DNA of 64,000 nucleotides from [Eubacterium] eligens ATCC 27750 (GCF_000146185.1 NC_012778.1:999001-1063000); one strand, 5' to 3'. Shown: positions 26,611 to 34,377, counted from the first letter of the stretch. The notes: generated by a model from the sequence alone, not told the origin. Program-made: numbers and translations.

Positions 26611-26988
26611 TTATCTTATCTCAGTTGAATAATAATATATTACAAGATTCTTACCTGAATGGATTGTGTCAGATGATAAATCATTCATCTGCATTATATT
26701 GTTAATATATGAAGCTGTATCTTCATCCCCATTATTATATCTGTCAGCAAGTGACCATAATGTATCATTATCTTCTACAGATACTGTTGTGTAATACTTA
26801 TATGTTCGTGTTCTGTTCGAGTCATCAGAAGCCTTGACAATAATGCCTCCAATAGAAACGGCAAATATAAGAATTGAACATATAATAACCATTCTTAATG
26901 GCTTGACAGTCATCTGTCTGTTTCTTCTGCGTCTGTCGCTTCTTTTCTTAGCTTCTGCTCTTCTATATGTGTATTCTGAATTATTCAT
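26611..26988 (-). CDS. LysM-domain membrane protein, YneA-like (probable SOS division inhibitor)
   Basis: A 125-residue protein: a basic N-terminal part (AKKRSDRRRRNRQ), one membrane segment near 33-54 (MVIICSILIFAVSIGGIIV), and an outside LysM domain with VSVEDNDTLWSLADRYN and the C-terminal GKNLVIYY. The same architecture and the divergent position next to lexA define B. subtilis YneA, which blocks division during the SOS response. Overall identity to YneA cannot be judged here, so the role is inference from layout plus the LexA-type boxes in between. GGAGG at 26996-27000 fixes the ATG at 26988, not the upstream in-frame start. Confidence 0.82.
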   Translation of the reverse strand: MNNSEYTYRRAEAKKRSDRRRRNRQMTVKPLRMVIICSILIFAVSIGGIIVKASDDSNRTRTYKYYTTVSVEDNDTLWSLADRYNNGDEDTASYINNIMQMNDLSSDTIHSGKNLVIYYYSTEIR

Positions 26989-27004
26989 ACGTAAAACCTC
27001 CAAT

Positions 27005-27018
27005 CAAACAAGTGTTCT
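27005..27018 (-). promoter_or_regulatory. LexA-type box next to the YneA-like gene
   Basis: On the - strand the site reads AGAACACTTGTTTG, 11 of 14 matches to the Gram-positive consensus CGAACRNRYGTTYC. It lies 17 bp before the start codon, where a bound repressor would block transcription. Confidence 0.5.
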
Positions 27019-27043
27019 GCTGTTATGAGTTGATTATATAATC

Positions 27044-27057
27044 AGAACATGCGTTTG
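27044..27057 (+). promoter_or_regulatory. LexA-type box
   Basis: AGAACATGCGTTTG matches 12 of 14 positions of CGAACRNRYGTTYC, including both GAAC and GTT cores. It lies midway between the divergent LysM gene and lexA. Confidence 0.65.
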
Positions 27058-27068
27058 TCAATAAAAAT

Positions 27069-27082
27069 CGAACAAATTTTCC
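27069..27082 (+). promoter_or_regulatory. LexA-type box upstream of lexA
   Basis: CGAACAAATTTTCC matches 13 of 14 positions of CGAACRNRYGTTYC. A weaker half-like copy (CGAAC at 27082-27086) follows immediately. The site is about 25 bp before the lexA -35 element. Confidence 0.6.
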
Positions 27083-27105
27083 GAACATTTTTTCAGAAAT
27101 TATGT

Positions 27106-27134
27106 TTGCACATAGTGTATAAATGTGGTAAAAT
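27106..27134 (+). promoter_or_regulatory. lexA promoter
   Basis: TTGCAC at 27106-27111 and TAAAAT at 27129-27134 are 17 bp apart, with an extended TG at 27126-27127. The expected start is about 25 bp before the lexA ATG. Confidence 0.7.
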
Positions 27135-27165
27135 TATTTAAAAGAAATTAATGGAGGTTCGTAAT

Positions 27166-27786
27166 ATGGCATATGGCAGAATAACTCAGAAACAATCTGA
27201 GATTCTTGAATATATTAAATCACAGATTCTTAATAAGGGATATCCACCATCAGTAAGGGATATATGCCAGGCAGTTAATCTTAAGTCTACATCATCTGTT
27301 CATGCACATCTTGAGTCATTAGAGAAGAATGGATATATAAGAAGAGACCCGACTAAGTCGCGTACAATAGAGATAATTGATGATAATTTTAATCTTTCAA
27401 GAAGAGAGGTTGTTAATATTCCGTTATTAGGTCAGGTTGCCGCAGGACAGCCACTTCTTGCTGTTGAGAATATAACAGAGTACTTCCCTATTCCATCAGA
27501 ATATATGCCAGGCGGCGAAGTATTCATGTTAAAGGTCAAAGGCGACAGCATGATTAATATGGGAATTTACGAAGGCGACCAGATAATAGTAAGAAAGCAG
27601 AATACAGCTTCTAATGGAGAAGTAATTGTTGCACTTGTAGACGATTCCGCAACAGTTAAGCGTTTTTACAAGGAGAATGGACACATAAGACTCCAGCCAG
27701 AGAACGATTTCATGGACCCAATCATCGTAGACGACTGCGAGATACTGGGAAAAGTAATCGGACTTATAAGATTAGGTATTGACTAA
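27166..27786 (+). CDS. lexA: LexA SOS repressor
   Basis: Represses DNA-damage genes and self-cleaves when stimulated by RecA filaments. In 206 residues: winged helix DNA-binding domain (about 1-65, QSEILEYIKSQ and SVRDICQAVNLKSTSSVHAHLESL), cleavage site Ala93-Gly94 (GQVAAGQPL), catalytic Ser128 (KGDSMI) and Lys165 (SATVKRF). All residues needed for self-cleavage are present. GGAGG at 27153-27157 supports the ATG at 27166 over the earlier in-frame ATG at 27151. One of only three + strand genes to the right of 24.1 kb; divergent from the YneA-like gene with several LexA-type boxes between. Confidence 0.96.
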   Translation: MAYGRITQKQSEILEYIKSQILNKGYPPSVRDICQAVNLKSTSSVHAHLESLEKNGYIRRDPTKSRTIEIIDDNFNLSRREVVNIPLLGQVAAGQPLLAVENITEYFPIPSEYMPGGEVFMLKVKGDSMINMGIYEGDQIIVRKQNTASNGEVIVALVDDSATVKRFYKENGHIRLQPENDFMDPIIVDDCEILGKVIGLIRLGID

Positions 27787-27813
27787 TAAAAATTATTATT
27801 ATTGATTGTAAAA

Positions 27814-27925
27814 ATCCAGCCATAGATATACAAGAAATCAAAAATGGAAGCTATATTACTTGTAAGCTGCAAAGCAGCAAAACAAGTAACATAGCTTCCG
27901 TTTTCAAATATATCTGCGACTGGAT
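27814..27925. repeat. Large hairpin element 1
   Basis: The 27787-28150 gene-free stretch is filled by two long imperfect palindromes; this is the first. Outer arms ATCCAG...AGATATA (27814-27830) and TATATCT...CTGGAT (27909-27925) pair; inner arms GGAAGCTATATTACTTGT (27846-27863) and ACAAGTAACATAGCTTCC (27882-27899) pair with one mismatch; the tip is GCTGC-AAA-GCAGC. The inner hairpin, flanked by A-runs and T-runs, can also terminate transcription from either side (lexA from the left, the rsfS operon from the right). Confidence 0.75.
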
Positions 27926-27970
27926 ATATTTTTATATTATCACCAATTAACAACCAGTAATGTACAGCAG

Positions 27971-28138
27971 TCTCCCCGGAGAATACGATGCCGTAGGTAT
28001 ATAGATAATCAGAACCGTTTGAGGACGCCGGCACTTGGTGAGCTGCAAAGTAGCGAACCTAGTATCGCTGCGTCCGAGACCGAGCGGGAGCGGGTTCTGA
28101 TTATCTATATACCTACGGCAGAGTCACCTTCCGGGAAG
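27971..28138. repeat. Large hairpin element 2 with perfect 28-bp arms
   Basis: Arms at 27989-28016 and 28093-28120 are exact reverse complements over 28 bp (TGCCGTAGGTATATAG... and its mirror). Outer CTCCCCGGAG (27972-27981) and CTTCCGGGAAG region (28128-28138) can extend the stem. The 76-bp interior is visibly more G+C-rich than the surroundings and has nested stems: GGACGC/GCGTCC, ACTTGG/CCTAGT and GCTGC-AAA-GTAGC. No credible reading frame. It could be a structured RNA, a miniature mobile repeat or an elaborate transcription barrier between convergent lexA and rsfS. Confidence 0.8.
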
Positions 28139-28150
28139 CCGTTCTAAACA

Positions 28151-28501
28151 TTACAGGCTGTTAATATCAACCTCTTTACCATCACGCCATATACGTTCAA
28201 TATTATAGAATGCTCTGTCATCCTCAGAGAATACATGAACAATAACATCCTTATAATCAAGAAGAATCCATGAAGCTGTATTATACCCCTCAACCTTAGG
28301 ATCATCGAAGCCAGCCTTGAACATCTCTTCTTCTACATTATCTACCATAGCCTGAATCTGGTTGGTATTGCTACCGCTTGCTATAACAAAATAATCTGCA
28401 ATAACAGATACATTACTTATATCTATAACTCTGATATCTTCAGCTTTTTTATCCTGTAATGCATCTATGATAACCTTTAACATTTCCTTGGAATCTGCCA
28501 T
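28151..28501 (-). CDS. rsfS: Ribosomal silencing factor RsfS
   Basis: Binds ribosomal protein L14 on the 50S subunit and blocks joining with 30S in slow growth. The 116-residue protein shows the family core: DVSNVSVIADYFVIASGSNTNQIQAMVDNVEE split as ISNVSVIADYFVIASGSN near 28, GFDDPKVEGYNTASWILLDY near 70 and VIVHVFSEDDRAFYNIERIW near 90. It is the last gene of the rplU-obg-nadD-yqeK cluster, three bases after yqeK, an order conserved in Firmicutes. Confidence 0.95.
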   Translation of the reverse strand: MADSKEMLKVIIDALQDKKAEDIRVIDISNVSVIADYFVIASGSNTNQIQAMVDNVEEEMFKAGFDDPKVEGYNTASWILLDYKDVIVHVFSEDDRAFYNIERIWRDGKEVDINSL

Positions 28502-28504
28502 ATC

Positions 28505-29101
28505 TTAATTCTCTCTTTCTTTAATAATCCCTTTGTAGTAATCATAAGTGTCTACCGTCTGTGTATCAATGTTACGACCGGTTTTTCTTATATACGAAAG
28601 GGTGTCGTCTAATATCACATAAGCCGCCATATCAATATCTGTGAATGCCATATGTCTTATGTCATCAAGATTATCAGCTTTATTTCTATAAGGTTCGATA
28701 TAATCTGCAATGAATACAATCTTTTCTAATAAAGTCATTGCAGGCTTTCCTGTTGTATGCCACTGGATTGCAGAGCATATTTCTTTATCTTCAACATTGT
28801 ACTTGTGTGCTGCATAATATGCACCAAGCTTGGAATGAAGCAGATAAGGACTTTCAAGCTCAATATCTGATATTGGAAGTCCGTATTGTTTACATTCAGC
28901 AATCTTTACATCATCAGGAACACATTTGGCACAATCATGAAGAAGACCTGCAATATACGCCTTGTTCATATCTGCACCATGACACATGGCAAGACAGGCA
29001 CTTGTATTAGCAACACCAAGTGTATGCTGGTATCGCATGTTGTCTGTACGGAGTGCGTCTTTTACCTGTGTTCTTAATTGTTCAATATATTTGTTATCCA
29101 T
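28505..29101 (-). CDS. yqeK: HD-domain phosphohydrolase YqeK (symmetrical Ap4A hydrolase)
   Basis: A 198-residue HD protein: metal ligands in RYQHTLGVANTS (His), GLLHDCAKCVPDD (His-Asp) and the later HSKLGAYYA and AIQWHTTG histidines, ending with VFIADYIEPYRN. B. subtilis-type YqeK homologues hydrolyse Ap4A to two ADP using iron; that activity is expected here by homology. It lies between nadD and rsfS as in many Firmicutes, with an 11-bp gap to nadD. Confidence 0.9.
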   Translation of the reverse strand: MDNKYIEQLRTQVKDALRTDNMRYQHTLGVANTSACLAMCHGADMNKAYIAGLLHDCAKCVPDDVKIAECKQYGLPISDIELESPYLLHSKLGAYYAAHKYNVEDKEICSAIQWHTTGKPAMTLLEKIVFIADYIEPYRNKADNLDDIRHMAFTDIDMAAYVILDDTLSYIRKTGRNIDTQTVDTYDYYKGIIKEREN

Positions 29102-29112
29102 AATAAAACCTC

Positions 29113-29721
29113 TTAAACATAAAGTTTTCTGGACTTTATATACTCTTCTACTTCTTCGCCGACATCTTCTTTTACTGACAGACCCATTGCAACCTTCTTT
29201 CGTATATCAGTTGAACTGTAAGGAAGTTCCGGAACATCAATAAAATCAATAACCGCACCATATTTATCAGCAAGAAAATGTTTCTGCTCTATAAGTACAC
29301 TGGCTGAATTATTGTCCCTGTTAGCACATAAAAGATGACAATGGCTGCATATATACTCAGGATGATACCAGTCCTGAATATAAAGAAGCGAATCTGCACC
29401 TATTATAAAATATATTTTCTTATATGAATCATATATCTGTGCAAGTGTATCGGCTGTGTAGGTATTACCGGGACGGTCAGTTTCAATCGTAGAAAGTGAC
29501 ATGTAATCAAAAGGTTTAATTGCAAGCTTTACCATATTACAACGGTCAGTTGCACTTACAATTGGAGAATTATCTTTATAAGCAGGTGTGCCTGAAGGCA
29601 TGAATAATATTTCATCAATATCAGACTGTTCGTAAGCACATCTGGCAATACCTGTGTGTCCTTTGTGGATTGGATTAAATGTCCCACCCATAATACCTAT
29701 TATTTTGTCTGAATTAATCAT
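29113..29721 (-). CDS. nadD: Nicotinate-nucleotide adenylyltransferase
   Basis: Makes nicotinate adenine dinucleotide from NaMN and ATP for NAD synthesis. The 202-residue protein has the nucleotidyltransferase HxGH motif in IMGGTFNPIHKGHTGIAR near 10, YFIIGADSLLYIQDWYHPE near 103, and the ISSTxxR-type PYSSTDIRKKVAMG near 168. Its ATG overlaps the end of the yhbY gene as ATGA, so the two are probably translationally coupled. Confidence 0.94.
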   Translation of the reverse strand: MINSDKIIGIMGGTFNPIHKGHTGIARCAYEQSDIDEILFMPSGTPAYKDNSPIVSATDRCNMVKLAIKPFDYMSLSTIETDRPGNTYTADTLAQIYDSYKKIYFIIGADSLLYIQDWYHPEYICSHCHLLCANRDNNSASVLIEQKHFLADKYGAVIDFIDVPELPYSSTDIRKKVAMGLSVKEDVGEEVEEYIKSRKLYV

Positions 29722-30005
29722 GGTAAAATGATTTTTTTGTTGTCCTTAGATTCCTTGTAAAGAACGATTTTCTTTCCAATAACCTGAACAACCTGTGAGC
29801 GTGTTCTTTCTGCAACCATCTGTGCGATTTCTCTAGGGTCATCGGCACAGTTATTAAGAACACTTATTTTGATAAGTTCTCTTGCCTCAAGAGCTTCTGC
29901 AATAGCTGCGGTGTTCTCAGGAGTAAGACTGTTCTTTCCAAACTGGAATATTGGATCCATTGTCATTGCAAGACCCTTTAAATAAGCTCTCTGTTTGCTT
30001 GTCAT
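29718..30005 (-). CDS. yhbY: YhbY-type (CRM domain) RNA-binding protein
   Basis: A 95-residue KH-like CRM domain protein that binds pre-50S ribosomal particles. Signature: MTSKQRAYLKGLA at the start, IFQFGKNSLTPENTAAI near 20 (the conserved GK-GLT loop), ELIKISVLNNC and VVQVIGKKIVLYK at the end. The ATG at 30005 has AGGAGAG at the right distance, so the longer in-frame reading from 30113, which would overlap obg, is rejected. Confidence 0.93.
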   Translation of the reverse strand: MTSKQRAYLKGLAMTMDPIFQFGKNSLTPENTAAIAEALEARELIKISVLNNCADDPREIAQMVAERTRSQVVQVIGKKIVLYKESKDNKKIILP

Positions 30006-30021
30006 ATATTCTCTCCTATTA

Positions 30022-31314
30022 TTATGCTTTATAGTAATCAAACTCAAGGTAATCACCAACGATAACTGTATCGCCTTCCTCAATTCCAAGCTTCTCAAGT
30101 TCATCAAGAACACCTGAGCGCTTCATGAATTTCTGGAAGAAATCAAATCCCTTTTCAGATTCAAGGTTAGTATAACCAAGCATTTTATCAATCTTTGGTC
30201 CGTTGACAACGTATACGCCATCTTCGTTAATAGAAACTTCAAAGCTTTCGTTAGGATTATCCATAAGCTCGTCGTAGTCAAATTCTTTTTCAAATAATAC
30301 AGGTTCGTCCTTGAAGTTATCAAGCAGTGTTCTGACTGCGTATAACAGCTCTTTAACGCCCTGTCCTGTAACAGCTGATATAGGATATACCTTAATACCT
30401 TCCGGCTCAAATGCATCTCTTATAGCCTGTACAGGGTCACTGCCATCATCATATATAACATCAATCTTATTAGCTGCTATAACCTGTGGTCTTTCAAGAA
30501 GCTTAGGATTATAATTCTCAAGCTCTTTGTTAATAGCCTTAATATCAGCTATAGGATCACGGCCTTCAGTTGAAGCTGCATCAACAATATGAATAATGAC
30601 TTTAGTTCTCTCAATATGACGTAAGAACTGGTGTCCAAGACCAACACCTTCTGATGCACCCTCAATAAGACCAGGAATATCAGCAATAACGAAACCTTTA
30701 CCACCATCAAGATCAACAACACCAAGGTTAGGATTAAGTGTTGTGAAATGATAATTGGCAATCTTAGGTCTTGCATTAGTTACTCTTGATAAAAATGTTG
30801 ATTTACCAACATTAGGGAATCCTACAAGACCAACATCAGCAATAACCTTAAGTTCAAGACGAACCCATAATTCCTGTGCATCCTGTCCCGGCTGTGCATA
30901 CTGTGGAGCCTGCATGGTAGATGTAGCATAGTTCATGTTACCTTTACCACCACGGCCACCTTTAAGAATAGTTTCCTGAAGGTTATCTCCAGACATATCT
31001 GCAATAACTTTACCGGATTCATCATCATATATAACAGTTCCTTCAGGCACTTTAATTATAAGGTCTTCACCATCTTTACCTGTGCATCTTCTCTTGCCGC
31101 CTTCTTCGCCGCTTTCAGCAATATATTTGCTGTTATGTCTGAAATCACCGAGTGTATTAAGGCCTTTATCGACCATAAAAATAATATCTCCGCCATGACC
31201 GCCATTGCCGCCATCAGGACCGCCAGCAGGAACATAAAGCTCTCTACGGAAGCTTACATGACCATCTCCACCCTTGCCGGATTTAATAAAAATGCGGACT
31301 CTGTCTGCAAACAT
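30022..31314 (-). CDS. obg: GTPase Obg
   Basis: Essential ribosome-associated GTPase in 50S assembly and stress control. Domains: glycine-rich Obg fold (1-158, with GGDGHVSFRRE and PDGGNGGHGGDI), G domain with G1 GFPNVGKSTFLSRV near 166, G3 DIPGLIEGASEG near 213 and G4 NKID near 282, then the C-terminal OCT domain (about 350-425) typical of Gram-positives. Length 430 is normal. GGAGGAAAGG precedes the ATG. Confidence 0.97.
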   Translation of the reverse strand: MFADRVRIFIKSGKGGDGHVSFRRELYVPAGGPDGGNGGHGGDIIFMVDKGLNTLGDFRHNSKYIAESGEEGGKRRCTGKDGEDLIIKVPEGTVIYDDESGKVIADMSGDNLQETILKGGRGGKGNMNYATSTMQAPQYAQPGQDAQELWVRLELKVIADVGLVGFPNVGKSTFLSRVTNARPKIANYHFTTLNPNLGVVDLDGGKGFVIADIPGLIEGASEGVGLGHQFLRHIERTKVIIHIVDAASTEGRDPIADIKAINKELENYNPKLLERPQVIAANKIDVIYDDGSDPVQAIRDAFEPEGIKVYPISAVTGQGVKELLYAVRTLLDNFKDEPVLFEKEFDYDELMDNPNESFEVSINEDGVYVVNGPKIDKMLGYTNLESEKGFDFFQKFMKRSGVLDELEKLGIEEGDTVIVGDYLEFDYYKA

Positions 31315-31383
31315 AACCTTTCCTCCATTCTATATTTAAATTATGTTAACTGTTTAGAATTAACATTTACAAATTAAGAAAAA

Positions 31384-31409
31384 AGCTCCAAATCCGAAGA
31401 CTTGGAGCT
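31384..31409 (-). terminator. Terminator between rpmA and obg
   Basis: AGCTCCAA and TTGGAGCT (with inner TC/GA pairing) form a stem around 31384-31409; on the - strand TTTTTTC follows. It stands just after rpmA, so part of the rplU-prp-rpmA transcript ends here while obg and later genes may have their own promoter or receive read-through. Confidence 0.85.
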
Positions 31410-31419
31410 AAAAAACAAA

Positions 31420-31710
31420 TTAGTCGTTTGAAACAACAGGATAAACAGAAACCTGCTTTCTATCCTTGCCCTTTCTTTCGAACTTAACAGTTCCATCAAC
31501 AAGTGCGAATAATGTATCATCGCCACCACGACCAACATTAACACCTGGATGAATCTTTGTTCCACGCTGTCTGTAAAGAATATTACCAGCTAAAACAAAC
31601 TGTCCGTCAGCTCTCTTAGCGCCTAATCTCTTAGACTCTGAATCTCTACCATTCTTTGTAGAACCTACACCCTTTTTATGAGCGAATAACTGAAGATTCA
31701 TATTTAACAT
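31420..31710 (-). CDS. rpmA: 50S ribosomal protein L27 with cleavable N-terminal extension
   Basis: A 96-residue L27 whose start [18 protein letters not shown] carries the Firmicute-type extension. In these bacteria the protease Prp cuts after the Phe in LQLF-AHKKG to expose the N terminus that reaches the peptidyl-transferase centre. The prp gene is directly upstream. GGAGGTG eight bases before the ATG at 31710 decides the start; longer readings run into prp. Rest of the protein ([27 protein letters not shown]) is standard. Confidence 0.96.
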   Translation of the reverse strand: MLNMNLQLFAHKKGVGSTKNGRDSESKRLGAKRADGQFVLAGNILYRQRGTKIHPGVNVGRGGDDTLFALVDGTVKFERKGKDRKQVSVYPVVSND

Positions 31711-31714
31711 AAGG

Positions 31715-32041
31715 TTACACCTCCTTAACACTAATTGATAAGTATTTCGGATTATCCTCAGCCACAGAACTAACACCTAATTCATATGACTTAAGTAAAA
31801 TCGAAGTTTCCGGACTAACAGGCATAGCCATCTTAAAGATAACAATTCCTTCATCCTCATTAACTGACACATCAAACTTATCATCGGTAAAAGCCTCTAT
31901 CGAATTAATAGTATTGATTGTCAGAACTGAAATAGCAGAACATATAATATCACTGCCGGATTCAGCATATCCTGCATGACCTGCAGAATAAAAACCTGTG
32001 ATCTCTTTTTCAGAGTTCTTAAAAAAAGTTATATGAGTCAT
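31715..32041 (-). CDS. prp: Ribosomal-processing cysteine protease Prp
   Basis: Removes the N-terminal extension of L27. The 108-residue protein has the catalytic His and Cys in [23 protein letters not shown] (His-22 and Cys-34 region), followed by the conserved NTINSIE. It lies between rplU and rpmA with a four-base gap to rpmA, the standard Firmicute arrangement, and its predicted substrate site is present in the neighbouring gene. GAGGTG at 32050-32055 favours ATG at 32041 over an overlapping GTG. Confidence 0.93.
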   Translation of the reverse strand: MTHITFFKNSEKEITGFYSAGHAGYAESGSDIICSAISVLTINTINSIEAFTDDKFDVSVNEDEGIVIFKMAMPVSPETSILLKSYELGVSSVAEDNPKYLSISVKEV

Positions 32042-32074
32042 GAATAACACACCTCACAAACATCCATACAAAAA

Positions 32075-32383
32075 TTAAGCATTAATCTTTTCAATCTTAA
32101 CTTCTGTGTAAGCCTGTCTATGACCATTCTTCTTGTGATATCCAGTCTTTCTCTTGTACTTGTAAACGATAACCTTCTTATCTCTGCCTTCGCCTACAAC
32201 GCTAGCTGTAACTGTAGCACCGGCAACTGTTGGCTCACCAACCTTAGCCTCGCCGTTGTTTACAAAAAGAACCTGATCAAATGTAACAGTGTCACCAGCA
32301 TTAACTGCAAGCTTCTCAACTCTGATAGTATCGCCTTCAGAAACTGTGTACTGCTTACCACCTGTTGCTATAATTGCGTACAT
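32075..32383 (-). CDS. rplU: 50S ribosomal protein L21
   Basis: A 102-residue L21: [25 protein letters not shown] at the N terminus and [21 protein letters not shown] near the C terminus are family signatures. AAGGAGGATACC precedes the ATG. First gene of rplU-prp-rpmA; a consensus-like promoter lies 94 bp upstream with an untranslated leader. Confidence 0.97.
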   Translation of the reverse strand: MYAIIATGGKQYTVSEGDTIRVEKLAVNAGDTVTFDQVLFVNNGEAKVGEPTVAGATVTASVVGEGRDKKVIVYKYKRKTGYHKKNGHRQAYTEVKIEKINA

Positions 32384-32470
32384 ATGGTATCCTCCTTAAT
32401 TAAATACTCGCCAGTTTTGGGGAATCCGACATACATCAGATACACTTATACCCTAACTGAGCGGCACACA
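32384..32470 (-). ncRNA. rplU 5' leader, candidate L21 autoregulatory leader
   Basis: About 85 nt between the predicted start site and rplU. On the - strand it contains GCCGCTCAGTTAGGGTATAAG and a following TGTATCTGATGTATGTCGGATTCCCC, sequence that can fold into short stems (for example CATCAGATAC-type pairing). Firmicute rplU genes often have an L21 leader motif used in feedback control; a match is plausible from position and length but I could not run the covariance model. Confidence 0.45.
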
Positions 32471-32476
32471 AAATAT

Positions 32477-32505
32477 ATAATATACATTCAGTTACTATTT
32501 GTCAA
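32477..32505 (-). promoter_or_regulatory. rplU promoter
   Basis: On the - strand TTGACA (32500-32505) and TATTAT (32477-32482) stand 17 bp apart, close to the sigma-A consensus, upstream of the ribosomal gene cluster. Confidence 0.85.
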
Positions 32506-32533
32506 ATGTTTTTTAGAAATATTTCAAAAAATT

Positions 32534-33130
32534 TCAGATAAGCCATAAGCCGGCAATTCCACATATAATTCCTACTGCGAATCCGGCAACAACATCTCTT
32601 ACGAAATGTACTCCTGCAAGCACTCTGCTTGCTGACATAATTGCTACAAGCAAAAGCATAATAATCCCCACAGGAACAGAAACATAAAGCCAGCACATCG
32701 CAATAATTGTAATGGAAAAAACATGTCTGCTTGGCATTGATTCGCCTTTAGTTTCCTTAATAAATAATGGCTTTATATTGTATTTTTCATATGGTCTTTT
32801 CGCATCAATACATTTTCTTATAACAGATACAAGAATAAATGATGTAAAAGGTGTAAGGATAAACTTGGATGTAAGTAAAAATTTATCAGTTTCAACAACT
32901 ATACCGCTGTTTCTTAACATAATCGGAGTTGTCTCAGAAAAGAAAGTCCCTCGTAAACTCATTATTACAAGAAGAATATATGCAAATGCTATCATATAAG
33001 CCATGTATTTGTAGATAAATTTAAGAATAGCATATGCCGGCTTACAATTAAGAAACCATTCTGATATCTTTCTATATCTTCTTTCGTATGCAGGAATTTC
33101 CTGTGAAATATTTACTTCAGTATTATCCAT
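32534..33130 (-). CDS. PAP2-family membrane phosphatase
   Basis: A 198-residue membrane protein with about four to five hydrophobic segments. The three PAP2 motifs are present: KCIDAKRP near 98, ESMPSRHVFS near 122 (PSRH in place of the commoner PSGH) and SRVLAGVHFVRDVVAG near 165. Likely a lipid phosphatase such as for undecaprenyl or phosphatidylglycerol phosphate; the substrate cannot be told from sequence. GGAGG decides the ATG at 33130. It lies 17 bp after the RNase G gene, same strand. Confidence 0.88.
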   Translation of the reverse strand: MDNTEVNISQEIPAYERRYRKISEWFLNCKPAYAILKFIYKYMAYMIAFAYILLVIMSLRGTFFSETTPIMLRNSGIVVETDKFLLTSKFILTPFTSFILVSVIRKCIDAKRPYEKYNIKPLFIKETKGESMPSRHVFSITIIAMCWLYVSVPVGIIMLLLVAIMSASRVLAGVHFVRDVVAGFAVGIICGIAGLWLI

Positions 33131-33147
33131 AAATCCTCCATGCATTT

Positions 33148-34377
33148 TCAGGCTTTATTAAGACTTTCAGACAGACTTTTTCCGATTTTCTTTCGTGTAA
33201 TCTCAACAAGACCAAGCTTGGTGATGTCAACGATTGTAGTGTTTACTATATCCTTTTTTGCCAGAAATTTCAAATGTTCCATCAGAATATCGCAATTTCT
33301 CTGATTCATATTAATAAAATCAACGATAATAATTCCTGAGAGATTTCTCACCTTAATCTGCTGGCACAGCTTGTCTGCGGCTTCAAGATTAGTTTTTAAT
33401 GCAGAAGCCTCGATTGCTTCCATGCTCTTTGCCTTAGTTACATTCTTACCAGAATTAACATCAATGACAGAAAGTGCTTCAGTCTGTTCGATAATAAGAT
33501 ATCCACCTGATTTTAACCAGACCTTCTTGGAAAGAGCGGTATCTATCTCTTTTTCTATAGAATAGAGCTTGTATAAAGGCCATAATTCATCTTTATACAT
33601 ACGGATACTCATATTGCTGCTACGAGGCAGATATGTTTCTAATTCATTATATATATCCGGAATATCTGTGATAACCTCAACACGGTCTTTTCCTGACAGG
33701 TGAACAATTTCCTCAATATATTCAGGTCTGTCTTTATGTACAAGTGTATAGAACTTTGAAAAAACAGCTTTTCGGAGCATATCAGTGTATTCGTTACACA
33801 ATGCTTTTACATCTTTAATAATATCATCAGTATCAGCGTCAGCACAGCCGCTTCTTAATATTATTCCGAAATTTGAAAGATAATCATAACCTGTTTTTTC
33901 TATGGCTTCCCGCTGCTTCTGAATGAGAATGTCAGCAACACGTTTTTTTATCTCTGAGATTGTTTCATTTGACTTTATCTTTTTTGAAATATGAACACCT
34001 TTCACATCGTTAGAAACAACTGCATAATTACCGGTAAGCTCTATCTTTGAAGACACCTTTGCAGGCTTGGTTTTGAGTGGTTCGGTTGTGACCTTTACGA
34101 GAATTCTGTCGCCCTGACATATTGCAGGATTGTTTTTCTCATTAAAAAATATAGGTGCTTTGTTGTCTTGTATAGAGTAATAACATTTCTGCTTATCTTC
34201 TATCTCAATAAATGCAGCATTAATATTTTTAACTACATTTTCAACTCTTCCAACATATATGTTACCAACAACACTGCCACTATCTAAAGGCTTAAGATAG
34301 TGGCAGGTATTATCAGAAGTATATATGCAACAGAAGATTTTATTGTTAATATCTGTGATTATATATTTATATTCCAT
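33148..34377 (-). CDS. rng: Ribonuclease G/E family protein
   Basis: Endoribonuclease acting in rRNA maturation and mRNA turnover. In 409 residues: S1-like domain (about 35-105, VGNIYVGRVENVVKNINAAFIEI), and the catalytic DNase I-like domain with metal ligands in LSVIDVNSGKN near 307 and IIIVDFINM near 347. It lacks the long C-terminal scaffold of RNase E, and the zinc-link cysteine motif is not evident. Start ATG is three bases after the HisA-HisI stop with little independent ribosome binding site, so coupling is likely. Confidence 0.9.
   Translation of the reverse strand: MEYKYIITDINNKIFCCIYTSDNTCHYLKPLDSGSVVGNIYVGRVENVVKNINAAFIEIEDKQKCYYSIQDNKAPIFFNEKNNPAICQGDRILVKVTTEPLKTKPAKVSSKIELTGNYAVVSNDVKGVHISKKIKSNETISEIKKRVADILIQKQREAIEKTGYDYLSNFGIILRSGCADADTDDIIKDVKALCNEYTDMLRKAVFSKFYTLVHKDRPEYIEEIVHLSGKDRVEVITDIPDIYNELETYLPRSSNMSIRMYKDELWPLYKLYSIEKEIDTALSKKVWLKSGGYLIIEQTEALSVIDVNSGKNVTKAKSMEAIEASALKTNLEAADKLCQQIKVRNLSGIIIVDFINMNQRNCDILMEHLKFLAKKDIVNTTIVDITKLGLVEITRKKIGKSLSESLNKA

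Noticed and set aside
27783..28034. 83-residue - strand frame in the gap after lexA
   Set aside because: It crosses the two palindromic elements, so its sequence is dictated by the hairpins; no ribosome binding site and no homology recognised.
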